In this document: positions 39,738 to 50,387 of the stretch, in pieces
Numbering within the stretch: position 1 is the stretch's first letter
Layout: the number at the start of each line of letters is the position of its first letter
NCBI GenBank assembly: GCA_018433585.1
Contig: JAHDQW010000010.1
Coordinates: forward strand, 1 to 51,616
Source of the DNA: Candidatus Praeruminimicrobium purgamenti
GTDB lineage: Bacteria > Elusimicrobiota > Endomicrobiia > Endomicrobiales > Endomicrobiaceae
Length of the DNA stretch: 51,616 nt
Reading direction: 5' to 3'
Made by a program: the position numbers and the translations under genes
Notes under the pieces: model-generated
What the model was told of the DNA's origin: nothing
The model's database searches: none
The model's input: the letters and a program-made list of their open reading frames with translations, nothing else

Positions 39738-40145
39738 ATGAGAAAGACAAAAGGTTTTACACTTGTTGAGTTGGTTATCGTAATCGTTATCGTCGGTATC
39801 TTGTCAATCGTAGCAGTTCCTATTTACAGAGGATATACAAGAAAAGCAATGGCAACCGAAGGAAAAGCTCTTTTAGGCGCAATTCAGACAGCACAGAAAA
39901 TTTATTATGCAGAAAATGCATTCTTCTTCCAACAATCAACCGCAACATCTTTTTCAAGCGTTTTGGACGTAGATGCAAGATCAAACAAATACTTTACATC
40001 TTTTTCAGTTCCAAATGCTACTACCGCAGGTTTTACAGCTTCAACAACAGGAACTCCAACAAGCGGAGCTTCGGGAATTTCTCTTACAATGTCTGCAACA
40101 AAGACAGGCGCTCCTGTAATGACAGATTCAGGATTGCAGGACTAA
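39738..40145 (+). CDS. Type IV pilin / pseudopilin
   Basis: The 135-residue protein has a short class-III leader MRKTKG followed by FTLVELVIVIVIVGILSIVA. The prepilin peptidase site is thus G6/F7, with the conserved Glu5 of the mature chain, and the N-terminal helix is hydrophobic. The body IYRGYTRKAMATEGKALLGA, IQTAQKIYYAENAFF is the alpha-helix form abundant in Elusimicrobiota pilins. The C-terminal half is Thr/Ser/Gly-rich and has no Cys pair, so the usual disulphide loop is missing. A strong promoter, AAAGGAG Shine-Dalgarno and immediate terminator show an independent, well-expressed gene. It may be a pilus subunit or type II secretion pseudopilin. Confidence 0.94.
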   Translation: MRKTKGFTLVELVIVIVIVGILSIVAVPIYRGYTRKAMATEGKALLGAIQTAQKIYYAENAFFFQQSTATSFSSVLDVDARSNKYFTSFSVPNATTAGFTASTTGTPTSGASGISLTMSATKTGAPVMTDSGLQD

Positions 40146-40173
40146 CAATAAGTCACTTCCTAAGATTTATCTC

Positions 40174-40209
40174 AAAAAGACAGCGGTTAACAGCCGCTGT
40201 CTTTTTTTA
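40174..40209 (+). terminator. Terminator after the pilin gene
   Basis: A 13-bp perfect stem (40174-40186 with 40194-40206) with a 7-base loop is followed by T. Confidence 0.9.
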
Positions 40210-40358
40210 TTTATAAACACTCCAAAAAACAAACTGCTTTTATGCTTTTTAACTGACAAAACAGCTGTTGCCGGATTATTTGCGTTTTTATTTTGATTTT
40301 TCATATAAAAAAATGTTATTATCTTTAGATAAATTCAAATATAAAGGATGATTTAAAA

Positions 40359-41840
40359 ATGCAAGAAAACGAACAGCAAAAAAATGAAGTTTCAACCGCA
40401 ACAATAGATACAATAATATCCCAAAGAAAAGATAAAGCAGATAAAATGAGAGCGGAGGGAATAGACCCTTATCCTGCAAGAATCAAAATTGAACATAAAA
40501 TAGAACAGGTAAGGACAAATTTTGACGCTCTTCAGAAAGAAGAATTTGCAAAAGAAACAGTTACCGTCGCAGGAAGAATGATGTCAAGAAGAGATATGGG
40601 CAAAGCTTCTTTTATCGACATTGCCGACGGGACAGGAAGAATACAAGTCTATGTAAGAACAGATCAAGTCGGAGCTGATACTTTTAAAATTTTCAAAGAA
40701 ATGTCTGATTTATCTGATTTTGTTTTAATATCCGGAATTCCGTTCAGAACAAGAACCGGAGAGCTGAGTTTAAAAGCTGAAAAATTTCAAATTATCTGTA
40801 AAGCGTTCAGACCTCTTCCTGAAAAATGGCACGGATTAAAAGATACGGAAACAAGATACAGACAAAGATATTTGGATTTAATCGCAAATTCGGAAGTAAA
40901 AGAAGTTTTCATAAAAAGAAGCCTTATTATATCTGCAATCAGAAAGAAACTTGAAGAACTCGGCTTTATTGAAGTTGAAACTCCTATTTTGCAATCTCTT
41001 GCCGGAGGAGCAAACGCAAGACCGTTTACGACACATCATAACGCTCTTGATATAGACTTGTTTATGAGGATAGCACCGGAATTATTTTTAAAAAGAATTG
41101 TAGTCGGCGGAATTGAAAGAGTTTTTGAAATAGGACGAAATTTCAGAAATGAAGGCATTGACAGAAATCATAACCCTGAATTTACAATGATGGAATTATA
41201 TCAGGCTTACGCTGATTACAATGACATGATGGACTTAACGGAATTGCTTATAAAAACGGCGGCTGAAAAAATAGGATCCAAAGTTAATTTGAATTTCAGA
41301 AGAGCCAAGCTGTTTGATTTGATAAAAGAATATACCGGTCTTGAACTTCTGCAGTATGTTGAAACAGGGAAAATGTATGACCAGGTAAAACATTTGAATC
41401 TTGATCTTCCGAAAGACGCAAGTGATCAGAAAATATTAGACCAGGTTTTCGACGAAAAAGTTGTTCCGCATCTTCAGGAACCGACTTTTGTAATGGATTA
41501 TCCCGCTATATATTCTCCTCTTACAAAAATTAAATTTGACCAGCCTGAAATAGCGGAAAGATTTGAACTTTATATAAACGGAATGGAAATATGCAACGCT
41601 TATTCAGAGTTAAATGATCCTTATTTACAAAAGATAAGATTTAAACAGCAGGTTGAAGCGAAGAAAAAAGGCGATGATGAAGCACAGCCTTATGATGAAG
41701 ATTTTATAAATGCTCTTGAACAGGGATTGCCTCCTACCGGAGGTCTCGGAATAGGAATAGACAGGCTCGTTATGATTCTGACTGAAGTAGAATCCATAAG
41801 AGAAGTCATTTTATTTCCTGCCATGAGGCCTGAATGTTAA
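40359..41840 (+). CDS. lysS: Lysyl-tRNA synthetase, class II
   Basis: The 493-residue enzyme charges tRNA-Lys. The N-terminal OB-fold anticodon domain is at about residues 60-165 ([20 protein letters not shown]); the class II core follows with motif 2 [20 protein letters not shown] and motif 3 [13 protein letters not shown]. Length matches bacterial LysS. The extra 25 N-terminal residues are Gln/Glu/Lys-rich. It overlaps the lolC/E start by seven bases and begins the plus-strand series. The tRNA-Lys gene lies just upstream. Confidence 0.97.
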   Translation: MQENEQQKNEVSTATIDTIISQRKDKADKMRAEGIDPYPARIKIEHKIEQVRTNFDALQKEEFAKETVTVAGRMMSRRDMGKASFIDIADGTGRIQVYVRTDQVGADTFKIFKEMSDLSDFVLISGIPFRTRTGELSLKAEKFQIICKAFRPLPEKWHGLKDTETRYRQRYLDLIANSEVKEVFIKRSLIISAIRKKLEELGFIEVETPILQSLAGGANARPFTTHHNALDIDLFMRIAPELFLKRIVVGGIERVFEIGRNFRNEGIDRNHNPEFTMMELYQAYADYNDMMDLTELLIKTAAEKIGSKVNLNFRRAKLFDLIKEYTGLELLQYVETGKMYDQVKHLNLDLPKDASDQKILDQVFDEKVVPHLQEPTFVMDYPAIYSPLTKIKFDQPEIAERFELYINGMEICNAYSELNDPYLQKIRFKQQVEAKKKGDDEAQPYDEDFINALEQGLPPTGGLGIGIDRLVMILTEVESIREVILFPAMRPEC

Positions 41841-43057
41841 AAACTCCTGAGTTATTTATTGCCTGCAGATATCTGAAAGCAAGGAAAAAAGGTTTTTTTG
41901 CTTTCCTTACTACGCTCATAGCCATAGGCGGAACAACTTTGGGAGTCTGCGCTCTTGTTATAACTCTTGCCGTCATGAGCGGTTTCCAGCGAGATATAAG
42001 ATCAAAAATTCTCGGCATACAGCCGCATATTTATCTTTCAAGGGTTGACGGAGCAGTTTTTGACAATTATAAAGAAATTATAAACGAATTGCGTGGAGTC
42101 CAATATATAAAATCAATGTCTCCTTACATATTCGGACAGTCTATAATAAAAAAACAGGGCTATACAACAGGAACCGGAGCCCTTATAAAAGGAATTGATT
42201 ATAAAGCAGAAGATTCAATGATAGATATTAAAGACAAACTTCTGCCTGATTCTTTGATTGAGAAAAATACTATAAGCAAAAACGGAATTATACTCGGAAG
42301 CGAAATTGCAAAATCTATAAACGTTAATGTAGGCGAATACGTAATCACTATGTTTCCGAGCCAGTTATCTTCCATACCAAAAATGAAAAAATTTCAGGTT
42401 GAAGCAATTTTTCATTCAGGGATGTACGAATATGACACCTCTTTGGCATATGTAGATATAAAAACTGCCGACGATATGTTTTCATTTGAAGGAGGAGTGA
42501 GCGGAATAGCGGTAATGACTTCCGATTTTGAAAAAGCCGTTGATTACGCAAGAGATTTACAGATAAAGCTGTCTTATCCTTATAAAACAAAGTCTTGGAT
42601 TGAAATGAACAACAATTTGTTTTCGGCGTTAAAATTAGAAAAAATTATGATGTTCATTATTCTGGCATTAATTATAATAGTGGCTTCTTTTAACATAATA
42701 TCAAACACGCTTTTGCTGAGCGTTGAAAAATCAAAGGAAGTCGGAATACTTTCTGCAATGGGCTTTTCTAAGTTTTCAATATCGAAAATATTCTTTTACG
42801 AAGGAGTTATTGTCAGCAGCGTAGGAACTGTATTCGGGCTTATTACAGGCTTGTTAATAAGCTACGGTTTAAAAAACTTTGAAATATTCAAACTGCCGAA
42901 AGGCGTATATTATGTTGATAAATTGCCTGTTATGATTATTCCGTCGGATATTATTTATGTGTGTTTGTGCGCTTTTGTAATAACAATACTTTCAGGTCTC
43001 TACCCTGCATATCAGGTTGCTAAACTGGAGCCTTTGGAAGCTATAAAATTCGGATAA
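41834..43057 (+). CDS. lolC: Lipoprotein-releasing ABC transporter permease, LolC/LolE family
   Basis: The 407-residue protein has one N-terminal helix (about 22-45), a large periplasmic domain and three C-terminal helices: [20 protein letters not shown], a second in [20 protein letters not shown], and the last in [20 protein letters not shown]. The start [20 protein letters not shown] and end [18 protein letters not shown] are typical. With LolD it extracts lipoproteins from the inner membrane for delivery to the outer membrane. Only one permease gene is present, so it may act as a LolF-type homodimer. Confidence 0.93.
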   Translation: MLKTPELFIACRYLKARKKGFFAFLTTLIAIGGTTLGVCALVITLAVMSGFQRDIRSKILGIQPHIYLSRVDGAVFDNYKEIINELRGVQYIKSMSPYIFGQSIIKKQGYTTGTGALIKGIDYKAEDSMIDIKDKLLPDSLIEKNTISKNGIILGSEIAKSINVNVGEYVITMFPSQLSSIPKMKKFQVEAIFHSGMYEYDTSLAYVDIKTADDMFSFEGGVSGIAVMTSDFEKAVDYARDLQIKLSYPYKTKSWIEMNNNLFSALKLEKIMMFIILALIIIVASFNIISNTLLLSVEKSKEVGILSAMGFSKFSISKIFFYEGVIVSSVGTVFGLITGLLISYGLKNFEIFKLPKGVYYVDKLPVMIIPSDIIYVCLCAFVITILSGLYPAYQVAKLEPLEAIKFG

Positions 43058-43060
43058 AAA

Positions 43061-43720
43061 ATGAAAATAGAAACTAAAAATTTGATTAAAAACTATTCCA
43101 AGCCAAAAAGTCCGGAAGTCTGTGTATTAAAAGGTATTGATTTAAACATAAAATCCGGAGAAAAGGTTGCTTTAATGGGTCCGTCAGGCGCAGGAAAAAG
43201 CACCCTGATTCACATATTAGGACTGATGGATGCTCCTACTTCAGGCGAAGTTTTTATTGATGATAAAAAGATTGATTATCGAGATAACAACAAATTATCG
43301 GTTATGAGGAAAGATAATATCGGTTTTGTTTTCCAGTTTCATTATCTGCTTGCAGATTTTAATGTTATTGAGAATATTCTGATACCTGTATGGAAAGACA
43401 AAAATAAAATAATTACAAGAGCCGAAGAACTCCTTGGAATCATGGGATTAACATCCAGACAAAAGCATATGCCTCATGAATTGTCGGGAGGAGAGCAGCA
43501 GCGAGTGGCCCTAGCAAGGGCATTAATTAATAATCCGAAAATACTTTTTGCCGATGAACCGACAGGCAATTTGGACAGAAAAACGGGCGAAAAAATTGAA
43601 AAATTGATGTTTGATATATGTACACAGCTGAAAACGACTTTGGTTGTTGTCACCCACAGCGAAGAACTTGCTAAATCTGCCGACAGACAACTGAAGATGA
43701 TTGACGGTAAATTAATTTAA
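43061..43720 (+). CDS. lolD: Lipoprotein-releasing ABC transporter ATPase LolD
   Basis: The 219-residue ATPase has Walker A GPSGAGKSTL, signature LSGGEQQRVALARALI, Walker B ILFADEPTGNLD and the TxSEELA switch region. It is the MacB/LolD-type partner of the permease gene four bases upstream. Length and motifs are normal. Confidence 0.94.
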   Translation: MKIETKNLIKNYSKPKSPEVCVLKGIDLNIKSGEKVALMGPSGAGKSTLIHILGLMDAPTSGEVFIDDKKIDYRDNNKLSVMRKDNIGFVFQFHYLLADFNVIENILIPVWKDKNKIITRAEELLGIMGLTSRQKHMPHELSGGEQQRVALARALINNPKILFADEPTGNLDRKTGEKIEKLMFDICTQLKTTLVVVTHSEELAKSADRQLKMIDGKLI

Positions 43721-43745
43721 TATATCATTTTAAGGAGAAAAAAAG

Positions 43746-44624
43746 ATGAAAATTTATCTTAACGGAAAATTTGTTAACAAAGAAGATGCGATGGTATCTG
43801 TTTTCGACCATGGTCTGTTATACGGAGACGGAATTTTTGAAGGAATAAGAGCCTACAACGGCAGAGTTTTCAGATTAAGAGAACATATTGACCGACTTTG
43901 GGACTCGGGAAAAGCCATTGCGTTAAATATACCGATGACAAAAGCGGAAATGGAAAAAGCTCTTTTGCAAACTCTGGCAATAAATAAATTGTCAGACGCT
44001 TATATAAGGCTTGTAGTCACAAGAGGAGCCGGCGATTTGGGTTTGGATCCTGCAAATTGTTCAGAACCTACAATTTTCATAATTGCGGACAAAATAACTC
44101 TTTACCCTGAAAAACTTTATACCGAAGGTCTTGAAGTTATAACTGTTGCTACAAGAAGAAATATGCCTGATGCATTAAGCCCTAATATAAAATCTTTAAA
44201 TTATCTTAACAACATCATGGCAAAGCTTGAAGCAAAAAGAGCAGGAGTACCTGAAGCTATAATGTTAAACGCCCAGGGATATGTTGTAGAATGCAGCGGA
44301 GACAATATTTTTGTAATTAAAAACGGTATTGTTTCAACGCCGCCTGCTTCAGCGGGAGCACTGAAAGGGGTTACCAGAAATGCGGCAATAGAACTTATTA
44401 AAAATAAGCTGAAATTGGAACTTAAAGAAGAACTTATTACGACTTACGACCTTTATTGCGCCGACGAATGTTTCCTTACGGGAACGGCCGCAGAAACAAT
44501 CCCTGTTGTAAAAATAGACGGAAGAGTAATAGGCGAAGGCAAACCTGGAAAAGTAACGCTGAAACTTTTTAAAGAATTCAGAAGTCTAACAAGATCAACA
44601 GGAGTCCCTATAAATAAGAAGTAA
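43746..44624 (+). CDS. ilvE: Branched-chain amino acid aminotransferase
   Basis: The 292-residue PLP enzyme of fold type IV moves the amino group between glutamate and the branched-chain keto acids. Motifs are [20 protein letters not shown] at 19-38, the PLP lysine K149 in [14 protein letters not shown], and [11 protein letters not shown]. The end [20 protein letters not shown] is typical of IlvE rather than of D-amino acid transaminase or aminodeoxychorismate lyase. AAGGAG precedes ATG. It sits between lolD and the tamB-like gene without obvious functional link. Confidence 0.92.
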   Translation: MKIYLNGKFVNKEDAMVSVFDHGLLYGDGIFEGIRAYNGRVFRLREHIDRLWDSGKAIALNIPMTKAEMEKALLQTLAINKLSDAYIRLVVTRGAGDLGLDPANCSEPTIFIIADKITLYPEKLYTEGLEVITVATRRNMPDALSPNIKSLNYLNNIMAKLEAKRAGVPEAIMLNAQGYVVECSGDNIFVIKNGIVSTPPASAGALKGVTRNAAIELIKNKLKLELKEELITTYDLYCADECFLTGTAAETIPVVKIDGRVIGEGKPGKVTLKLFKEFRSLTRSTGVPINKK

Positions 44625-44642
44625 TTTTGTTGATATAATTTA

Positions 44643-47600
44643 ATGTGGAAAAAGATAAGATATGTTTTATATTTTACGGTTTTAATAACGGTATTTGCTG
44701 TCACTTACAGTGTCAGAGAATATTATTATGTTCCAGTTATACAAAAATATCTTAACAAAGCAACAGGCTCAAAAGTAAAATTCAGAAATTTTTCAATTTC
44801 TCTGCCTTTTGAGTTATCCGTACGGGACATAGAGTTTGATAAAAAACTTTCAATAGATACGGCAACTTTGAGATTTGACCCTTTAATGTTTTTTAAAAAC
44901 ATTAATAAACCGGTCAAATCTCTTGTTGCGGTTACCGTAAACAAAGCGGTATATATTGATTCTGCCGAGAATGAAATTCAACAAAAGGCCAATCCTTTTT
45001 CTCTGCAGGATGTTAAATTTTTAAAAAATATTCTTAAAAATTTAAAACTAAAAATCTTTATAAAAAATACCGATATTTTATACAACGGAAATTTAATAAA
45101 AGCAACTAACACTGATATTAAAATCAATAAAAACATCAATCTTGCTACATTCTTAAAGTATAAAGAACACTCTGTTAATTTAACAGGTAATTTTGATTTG
45201 ACAGACAAGTCATTAATATCTGCTTTTCATATTGATTTATTCGGAAATATAAAAGCGTTATCTTCCATCAACGGTCAATATAATTTTAACGACAATTCTT
45301 TCGAATACAGGCTTCAGACAAAAAACTTGTCCGTAAGCAAATTGCTGTTCGGCAAATCAAGCACTTTAATAAAAAAAGATTACACCGGGCTTACAATAAA
45401 TTCGGCCGGAGATTTCGGCAGCATTTTTTATAAGTCCGATGCATCAAATTTCGATATATGGAATTCAAGCGGGAGTATTATATTAAGAGACTCTAACGAT
45501 CTGCTGCATACTGCCGTAGACTATACAGCGGCTATGAATAATAAAACTCTTGATCTTTCAATAAAAGCAAACGATACGAGGTTATTCGGGAATGATTTCG
45601 GCACATTTGATATAAAAGCAAACAACAGTTCAGACACCATAAATTTAAACTGCTACCATAATTCGAAAAACGCTTTTAACGCAGTAATAGACAAAGACGG
45701 CAAATACGCTGTTGATATATTCATGAAAAACAGCAAAACAGGCAACATTACGGGAAATTATAAGACCGGAGAAATATCGGTCGATATAAGAAAAATACCT
45801 GTATCAAGACTGCCTTTTCTTTCATCTCTAAAAAAAGCCAAAGGATATGTTTCTATATACGGCAACATAGAAAAAACAAGCGGAAGTCTCTCCCTCGAAG
45901 CAAACAACATATCCTCCAGCAAACTGAAACAATTTGATACTGCCGGAAAGATATCAAAAGAAAATTCTAAATGGATTTTCGACATTGAAACAAAAGATAA
46001 AAAATTAATAATGAAAGGCTTTTACGAAACAAAAAAAAGCCATAATATCGAATTTTATTATTCCGGCGTTGATATTAACAATTTGCTTCAAATACTTGGT
46101 TTCAAACCAAGTCTTTCAGGTTTAGCGACAGGGTATATAAAATATGATTCGAATAAATTCACCCAGATAGACGCCAATTTAAAAAACGGAGCCTTGTTTG
46201 GAAACAATTTCGACGACTGGACTGTCGCAGGCAGCATTTCGCCTGCAACAATCAACATATCCACATTTACTTTTAAAGGCAAAAAAACGTCTGTTGATTT
46301 AAAAGTTCTGCTTGATTTTACAAAGAACGCCGCAGATTCACATCTTAACTGCAATATCAGCAATTTTGAATTTAACGGAATAAAAATAAACTCCGATATA
46401 TTGTTTAAAGGTAAAATTTCCGAAGATCAAGATAAAATAACAGGAAAACTTAATATTCCTAAACTGCAATTAAACGACTATTACTTCAATGATTTCTCCT
46501 CCGATGTCAATTTATCCACAACATCTGTCTATATAAAAAATATGGAAAATAAAAACGGTCTGTCAGGAGAAGCGGCATATAATTTTAAAACCAAAGACAT
46601 TTCATCCGACATACAAATATCGAAAGCAGACTTATCCGGTCATTTTAAGAATATTGAAGGCTTCTTGGATTCTTCAATTACGGCAAGCGGCACACTGCCA
46701 AATCCAAATTTTGAAATAACAGCAAGCATAAAAAGAGGCGTTATCTCTTTTTTAAAATATACTTTGAACGCTAAAATATCAGGGAAAGAAGGCAAAACTG
46801 TTTTACAAGATTTAAATATATCTTCCGATAAAGCAGTCTTAAACGGTTCAGGCTTAATCGGCAGAAACAAAAACAACATAAAAATCAATTTTAAAAATAT
46901 AACAGAAGAAATACTTAACAAATATCTTAATACAACAACGCCTGTTTCAGGAACATTCTACGGTAACGGAACAATATACGGAAAAATATCAGATTTAAAA
47001 AGTTATATTAACTTATTCAGCGACACCGTATATGTGAAATCTGCAAAATTTAATTCTCTTAATTCCCAAATATTAATTTACAAAAAATCAGTCGTAGTAA
47101 AACAGGCAGCTGTAAAAACATCAGATACTGAAGTAAAAGTATTATCCGGAACTTTCGATATACAAAGCGGAGCATTTTCTTCAACACTTAACATTGTAAA
47201 CTTACATTTAGGGCCTTTTGATATTTTCGGGAATATAAAAATAGACGGAATCAAAAACAACTATTCCTACAAAGGGAACATAGAACTTGATAACGTCTGG
47301 CTTAACAGAGCAAAAATTAATACGTTACAATTGAATTACTTATTTTCCAACAAAAAAATACGCATTGATACGCCGGTTCAGCAGGATATGAAAATTTCCG
47401 GCATAATGAATTTTCTTAATTATCCTAAAATACAGTTTGAAAAATTTGCAGTATGTTACGGAAGCCAGATTTGTAATTTTACCGGAAATTCAACTTCCAG
47501 CAATCTTAACGTAGATTTAGAAGGCAAAGCTCTTGATTCCTCAGTTCTGACCGATATCTTTGACTTGCCTTTTGACATGTCCGGCAATATAGACATCAAA

Positions 47601-49274
47601 CTGAAAGCTTCAGGAGAGATATCAAAACCTTATATAACTTGCAGCCTTAATTCAAAAAACGGAGAGATTCACGGCATCCCTTATGACAATTTTAATGTCA
47701 ATCTGAACGCAAAAAACAACACATTAAATATAAATGAATTTAAAATACAGAAAAAAGACGAATATACGGCCAAGATAACGGGATTCTTTCCTTTTTGGAT
47801 AGACCCTGAACTCAAAAACCAAATGATGAATAAAAAAGTCGACGTCCGTTATGAATTGATTGATACAAAATTAACAACATTAAAAAGTCTTACAAAAGAT
47901 ATAATTGAGACAAAAAAAGGCAATCTTAAACTTGAAGGCATTCTTTCAGGAACCAGAAAAAATATTTCAAATACAGGCAATTTAACCGTTACAGCGGCAA
48001 ATCTTGTTACAGATTCATACATACATAAAATTAAAAATTTAAATGTAGACATCGCATGGAAAAAAAGCATTTTTGAAATTAAAAAGTTTTCGTTAAAATC
48101 AGGGTCCGGAGTACTGGACGTTGAAGGCAAAGTTAAATTCAACGGCTTTACTCCTTCTTTCTATGACTTATCCGTTTTTACGTCCAAAAAAGGCATCCCT
48201 CTTATATTTCACGAACTTCCTATTCCGACATCAGGACTTTTAAAAATAGAAAAAACACAGGTTCTCACAAATTTTTCAAAAGGAAATCCCAGATTTAATT
48301 TTAAGCTTCACGGCAATCCGAATGATTTGACTTTGACAGGATGGGCTGAGTTAAAGAATACGAGATTTTGTTATCCGTCTCCAATAGACAATCCAAAAAC
48401 ATCTTCCGTCGACATGGAAGACTTATTCAAAAACTTAAAAATAGATATAGATCTTATAGCCGATACGGATACAAGATATGAAAATACTTTTGCAAATGTC
48501 TTTTTGAAAGGAAAAATAAATCTAAAGGGAAAAATAGACGACATCAATGCAAACGGCATTATCGAATCAAACAACGGGATACTTTCTTATATGGGTAATG
48601 AATTTGACATTATAAATACAAAAATTGAAATCATAAACAATGAGATGTTTATTTCCGGAGAAGCAGATACCCAAGTCTTCTCATCAGGCGCAAGCGAAGC
48701 CGAAGTTATTAAAGTCCAAGTTGACAGATCAAGCATGAAAGATATAAAAACAAGATTTATATCCAAGGATGATCCTACAATGGAATCAAATAAAGTTCTT
48801 GCGCGTTTAACAAAAACAGACCCGAGCAAAGCAAATTTAATGGACACAAGCACTGATTTCTTAGTAAAACAGCAAATTGTAAGGCTGTTTGGTTCTAATA
48901 TAGCTACTCCTTTGGCAAATACCGTACTAAAAAAGACAGGCATTGTGGATAACGTAAGATTAGGATATATCAATCAGGATAATCTTCAGATAAGTTCAAA
49001 AGAAGAACCTACTATCGCAGAACTGCTCTATGGGATGAAATATTCCGTTGAAAAAAATATTAACAGACTGCTGCTTGTAGGATATTCGGTAACGTTTGAC
49101 CAGATAGAAAGAGAAATCGATTTAAAACATGCCGTTGAAATGTCATTCAGACTGAACAAAGATTTATTTTTAAAGGGCACCTATGGATTACAGTCAAACA
49201 ATCCTTTATATGAACCTGAAAAAAAATTAATGATAGAACAAAGAATAAAATTCGGCGGTTCTTCAAAAAAATAA
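44643..49274 (+). CDS. tamB: TamB/AsmA-like translocation and lipid-transfer protein
   Basis: The 1,543-residue protein has one N-terminal membrane helix (YVLYFTVLITVFAVTYSV) followed by a very long beta-rich region of repeating amphipathic strands. This is the mark of TamB/YhdP/AsmA proteins, which form a hydrophobic groove that moves phospholipid from inner to outer membrane. The last 200 residues (RLTKTDPSKANLMDTSTDFL, VEMSFRLNKDLFLKGTYGLQ) match the DUF490 domain. A missing tamA/bamA neighbour fits lipid-transfer TamB outside proteobacteria. No clear Shine-Dalgarno is visible at ATG 44643, only 18 bases after ilvE. Confidence 0.9.
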   Translation: MWKKIRYVLYFTVLITVFAVTYSVREYYYVPVIQKYLNKATGSKVKFRNFSISLPFELSVRDIEFDKKLSIDTATLRFDPLMFFKNINKPVKSLVAVTVNKAVYIDSAENEIQQKANPFSLQDVKFLKNILKNLKLKIFIKNTDILYNGNLIKATNTDIKINKNINLATFLKYKEHSVNLTGNFDLTDKSLISAFHIDLFGNIKALSSINGQYNFNDNSFEYRLQTKNLSVSKLLFGKSSTLIKKDYTGLTINSAGDFGSIFYKSDASNFDIWNSSGSIILRDSNDLLHTAVDYTAAMNNKTLDLSIKANDTRLFGNDFGTFDIKANNSSDTINLNCYHNSKNAFNAVIDKDGKYAVDIFMKNSKTGNITGNYKTGEISVDIRKIPVSRLPFLSSLKKAKGYVSIYGNIEKTSGSLSLEANNISSSKLKQFDTAGKISKENSKWIFDIETKDKKLIMKGFYETKKSHNIEFYYSGVDINNLLQILGFKPSLSGLATGYIKYDSNKFTQIDANLKNGALFGNNFDDWTVAGSISPATINISTFTFKGKKTSVDLKVLLDFTKNAADSHLNCNISNFEFNGIKINSDILFKGKISEDQDKITGKLNIPKLQLNDYYFNDFSSDVNLSTTSVYIKNMENKNGLSGEAAYNFKTKDISSDIQISKADLSGHFKNIEGFLDSSITASGTLPNPNFEITASIKRGVISFLKYTLNAKISGKEGKTVLQDLNISSDKAVLNGSGLIGRNKNNIKINFKNITEEILNKYLNTTTPVSGTFYGNGTIYGKISDLKSYINLFSDTVYVKSAKFNSLNSQILIYKKSVVVKQAAVKTSDTEVKVLSGTFDIQSGAFSSTLNIVNLHLGPFDIFGNIKIDGIKNNYSYKGNIELDNVWLNRAKINTLQLNYLFSNKKIRIDTPVQQDMKISGIMNFLNYPKIQFEKFAVCYGSQICNFTGNSTSSNLNVDLEGKALDSSVLTDIFDLPFDMSGNIDIKLKASGEISKPYITCSLNSKNGEIHGIPYDNFNVNLNAKNNTLNINEFKIQKKDEYTAKITGFFPFWIDPELKNQMMNKKVDVRYELIDTKLTTLKSLTKDIIETKKGNLKLEGILSGTRKNISNTGNLTVTAANLVTDSYIHKIKNLNVDIAWKKSIFEIKKFSLKSGSGVLDVEGKVKFNGFTPSFYDLSVFTSKKGIPLIFHELPIPTSGLLKIEKTQVLTNFSKGNPRFNFKLHGNPNDLTLTGWAELKNTRFCYPSPIDNPKTSSVDMEDLFKNLKIDIDLIADTDTRYENTFANVFLKGKINLKGKIDDINANGIIESNNGILSYMGNEFDIINTKIEIINNEMFISGEADTQVFSSGASEAEVIKVQVDRSSMKDIKTRFISKDDPTMESNKVLARLTKTDPSKANLMDTSTDFLVKQQIVRLFGSNIATPLANTVLKKTGIVDNVRLGYINQDNLQISSKEEPTIAELLYGMKYSVEKNINRLLLVGYSVTFDQIEREIDLKHAVEMSFRLNKDLFLKGTYGLQSNNPLYEPEKKLMIEQRIKFGGSSKK

Positions 49275-49278
49275 AAAA

Positions 49279-50352
49279 ATGACAGGCTTATACATTCATA
49301 TTCCATTCTGTAAAAGAAAATGCTTTTATTGCGATTTCGTATCCGTACAATATGATGCCGCCTTGGCTGACAAATATATTTCAGCGCTCATAAAAGAAGC
49401 TCTCTCATACAAAAAAATTGCGATTTCAACAGTATATATAGGCGGAGGAACTCCTTCCGTATTGTCCTGCGAACAACTGAAAAAACTTATTGAGAATATT
49501 AAAAATATTTTTGATGTTTCTAAATTGCAGGAATTTACAGTAGAATTAAATCCGGAGTCAGCCGAAAACAACAAACTGCATCTGTTGTACAACGAAAATG
49601 TCTCAAGACTCAGTTTCGGATTACAAACCGCAAATGACAAACTTTTGGAAAATATTGGAAGACTTCATAATTTTGACAAATTTAAACAAGCATACGGGAG
49701 CGCGCTCAAAAAAGGATTTACCGATATTAACATAGATCTTATGTACGGAATACAAGACCAAACATTAACAGACTGGGAAAAAACTCTTGATACTGTGTTG
49801 AATTTTAATTCAAGCCATATTTCACTATATCCTTTAACAATAGAAAAAGGAACAAAATTTTATCTGCAAAAAACAGAAACAAATCCTGAACTGCAAAGAG
49901 CAATGTATGAAACTGCCTGCATTAAATTTAAAAACAATAACTTATCCCATTATGAAATTTCAAATTGGGCAAGAGATCAAAAATACTCAAAACATAATAA
50001 AACATACTGGCAGAACAATGAATATGTGGGTCTTGGAGCCGCCGCAGCGTCATATTACAAAAGATATCGTTTTAAAAACAATATAAATATTAACGAATAT
50101 ATCAATAGCATTCTTGGCGGGAAAGATGCTTGCATTGAGAAAGAATATATCAATGATGCGGTTTATAATACCGAAACTATAATGCTCGGATTAAGATTAT
50201 CGGAAGGCGTACATATTAAATATTTTAACGACAAAAAGCATATTATTGATAAATATTTAAAAGAAGGTTTTCTCCACATAAAGAATGACAGAGTTTCTTT
50301 GACCGAAGAAGCTTTTTTTCTTTCTAACTCAATAATATCAGATTTGATATAA
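49279..50352 (+). CDS. hemW: Radical SAM haem chaperone HemW
   Basis: The 357-residue radical SAM protein has LYIHIPFCKRKCFYCDF with the three iron-sulphur Cys at C11, C15 and C18, then GGGTPSVLSCEQLKKLI, LEFTVELNPES-like EFTVELNPESA, and a C-terminal HemW domain (SNWARDQKYSKHNKTYWQNN, EYVGLGAAAASY). HemW hands haem to respiratory enzymes; coproporphyrinogen dehydrogenase HemN is excluded by the missing extra Cys and the shorter N-terminus. It starts four bases after tamB. Confidence 0.93.
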   Translation: MTGLYIHIPFCKRKCFYCDFVSVQYDAALADKYISALIKEALSYKKIAISTVYIGGGTPSVLSCEQLKKLIENIKNIFDVSKLQEFTVELNPESAENNKLHLLYNENVSRLSFGLQTANDKLLENIGRLHNFDKFKQAYGSALKKGFTDINIDLMYGIQDQTLTDWEKTLDTVLNFNSSHISLYPLTIEKGTKFYLQKTETNPELQRAMYETACIKFKNNNLSHYEISNWARDQKYSKHNKTYWQNNEYVGLGAAAASYYKRYRFKNNININEYINSILGGKDACIEKEYINDAVYNTETIMLGLRLSEGVHIKYFNDKKHIIDKYLKEGFLHIKNDRVSLTEEAFFLSNSIISDLI

Positions 50353-50387
50353 TATAGCCGGTTAATTATTTATTCTCGGGATTTTTT

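Noticed and set aside
44726-48973. Several minus-strand frames of 60-130 codons within tamB
   Set aside because: They are shadows of the 1,543-codon plus-strand gene and lack start signals or motifs.
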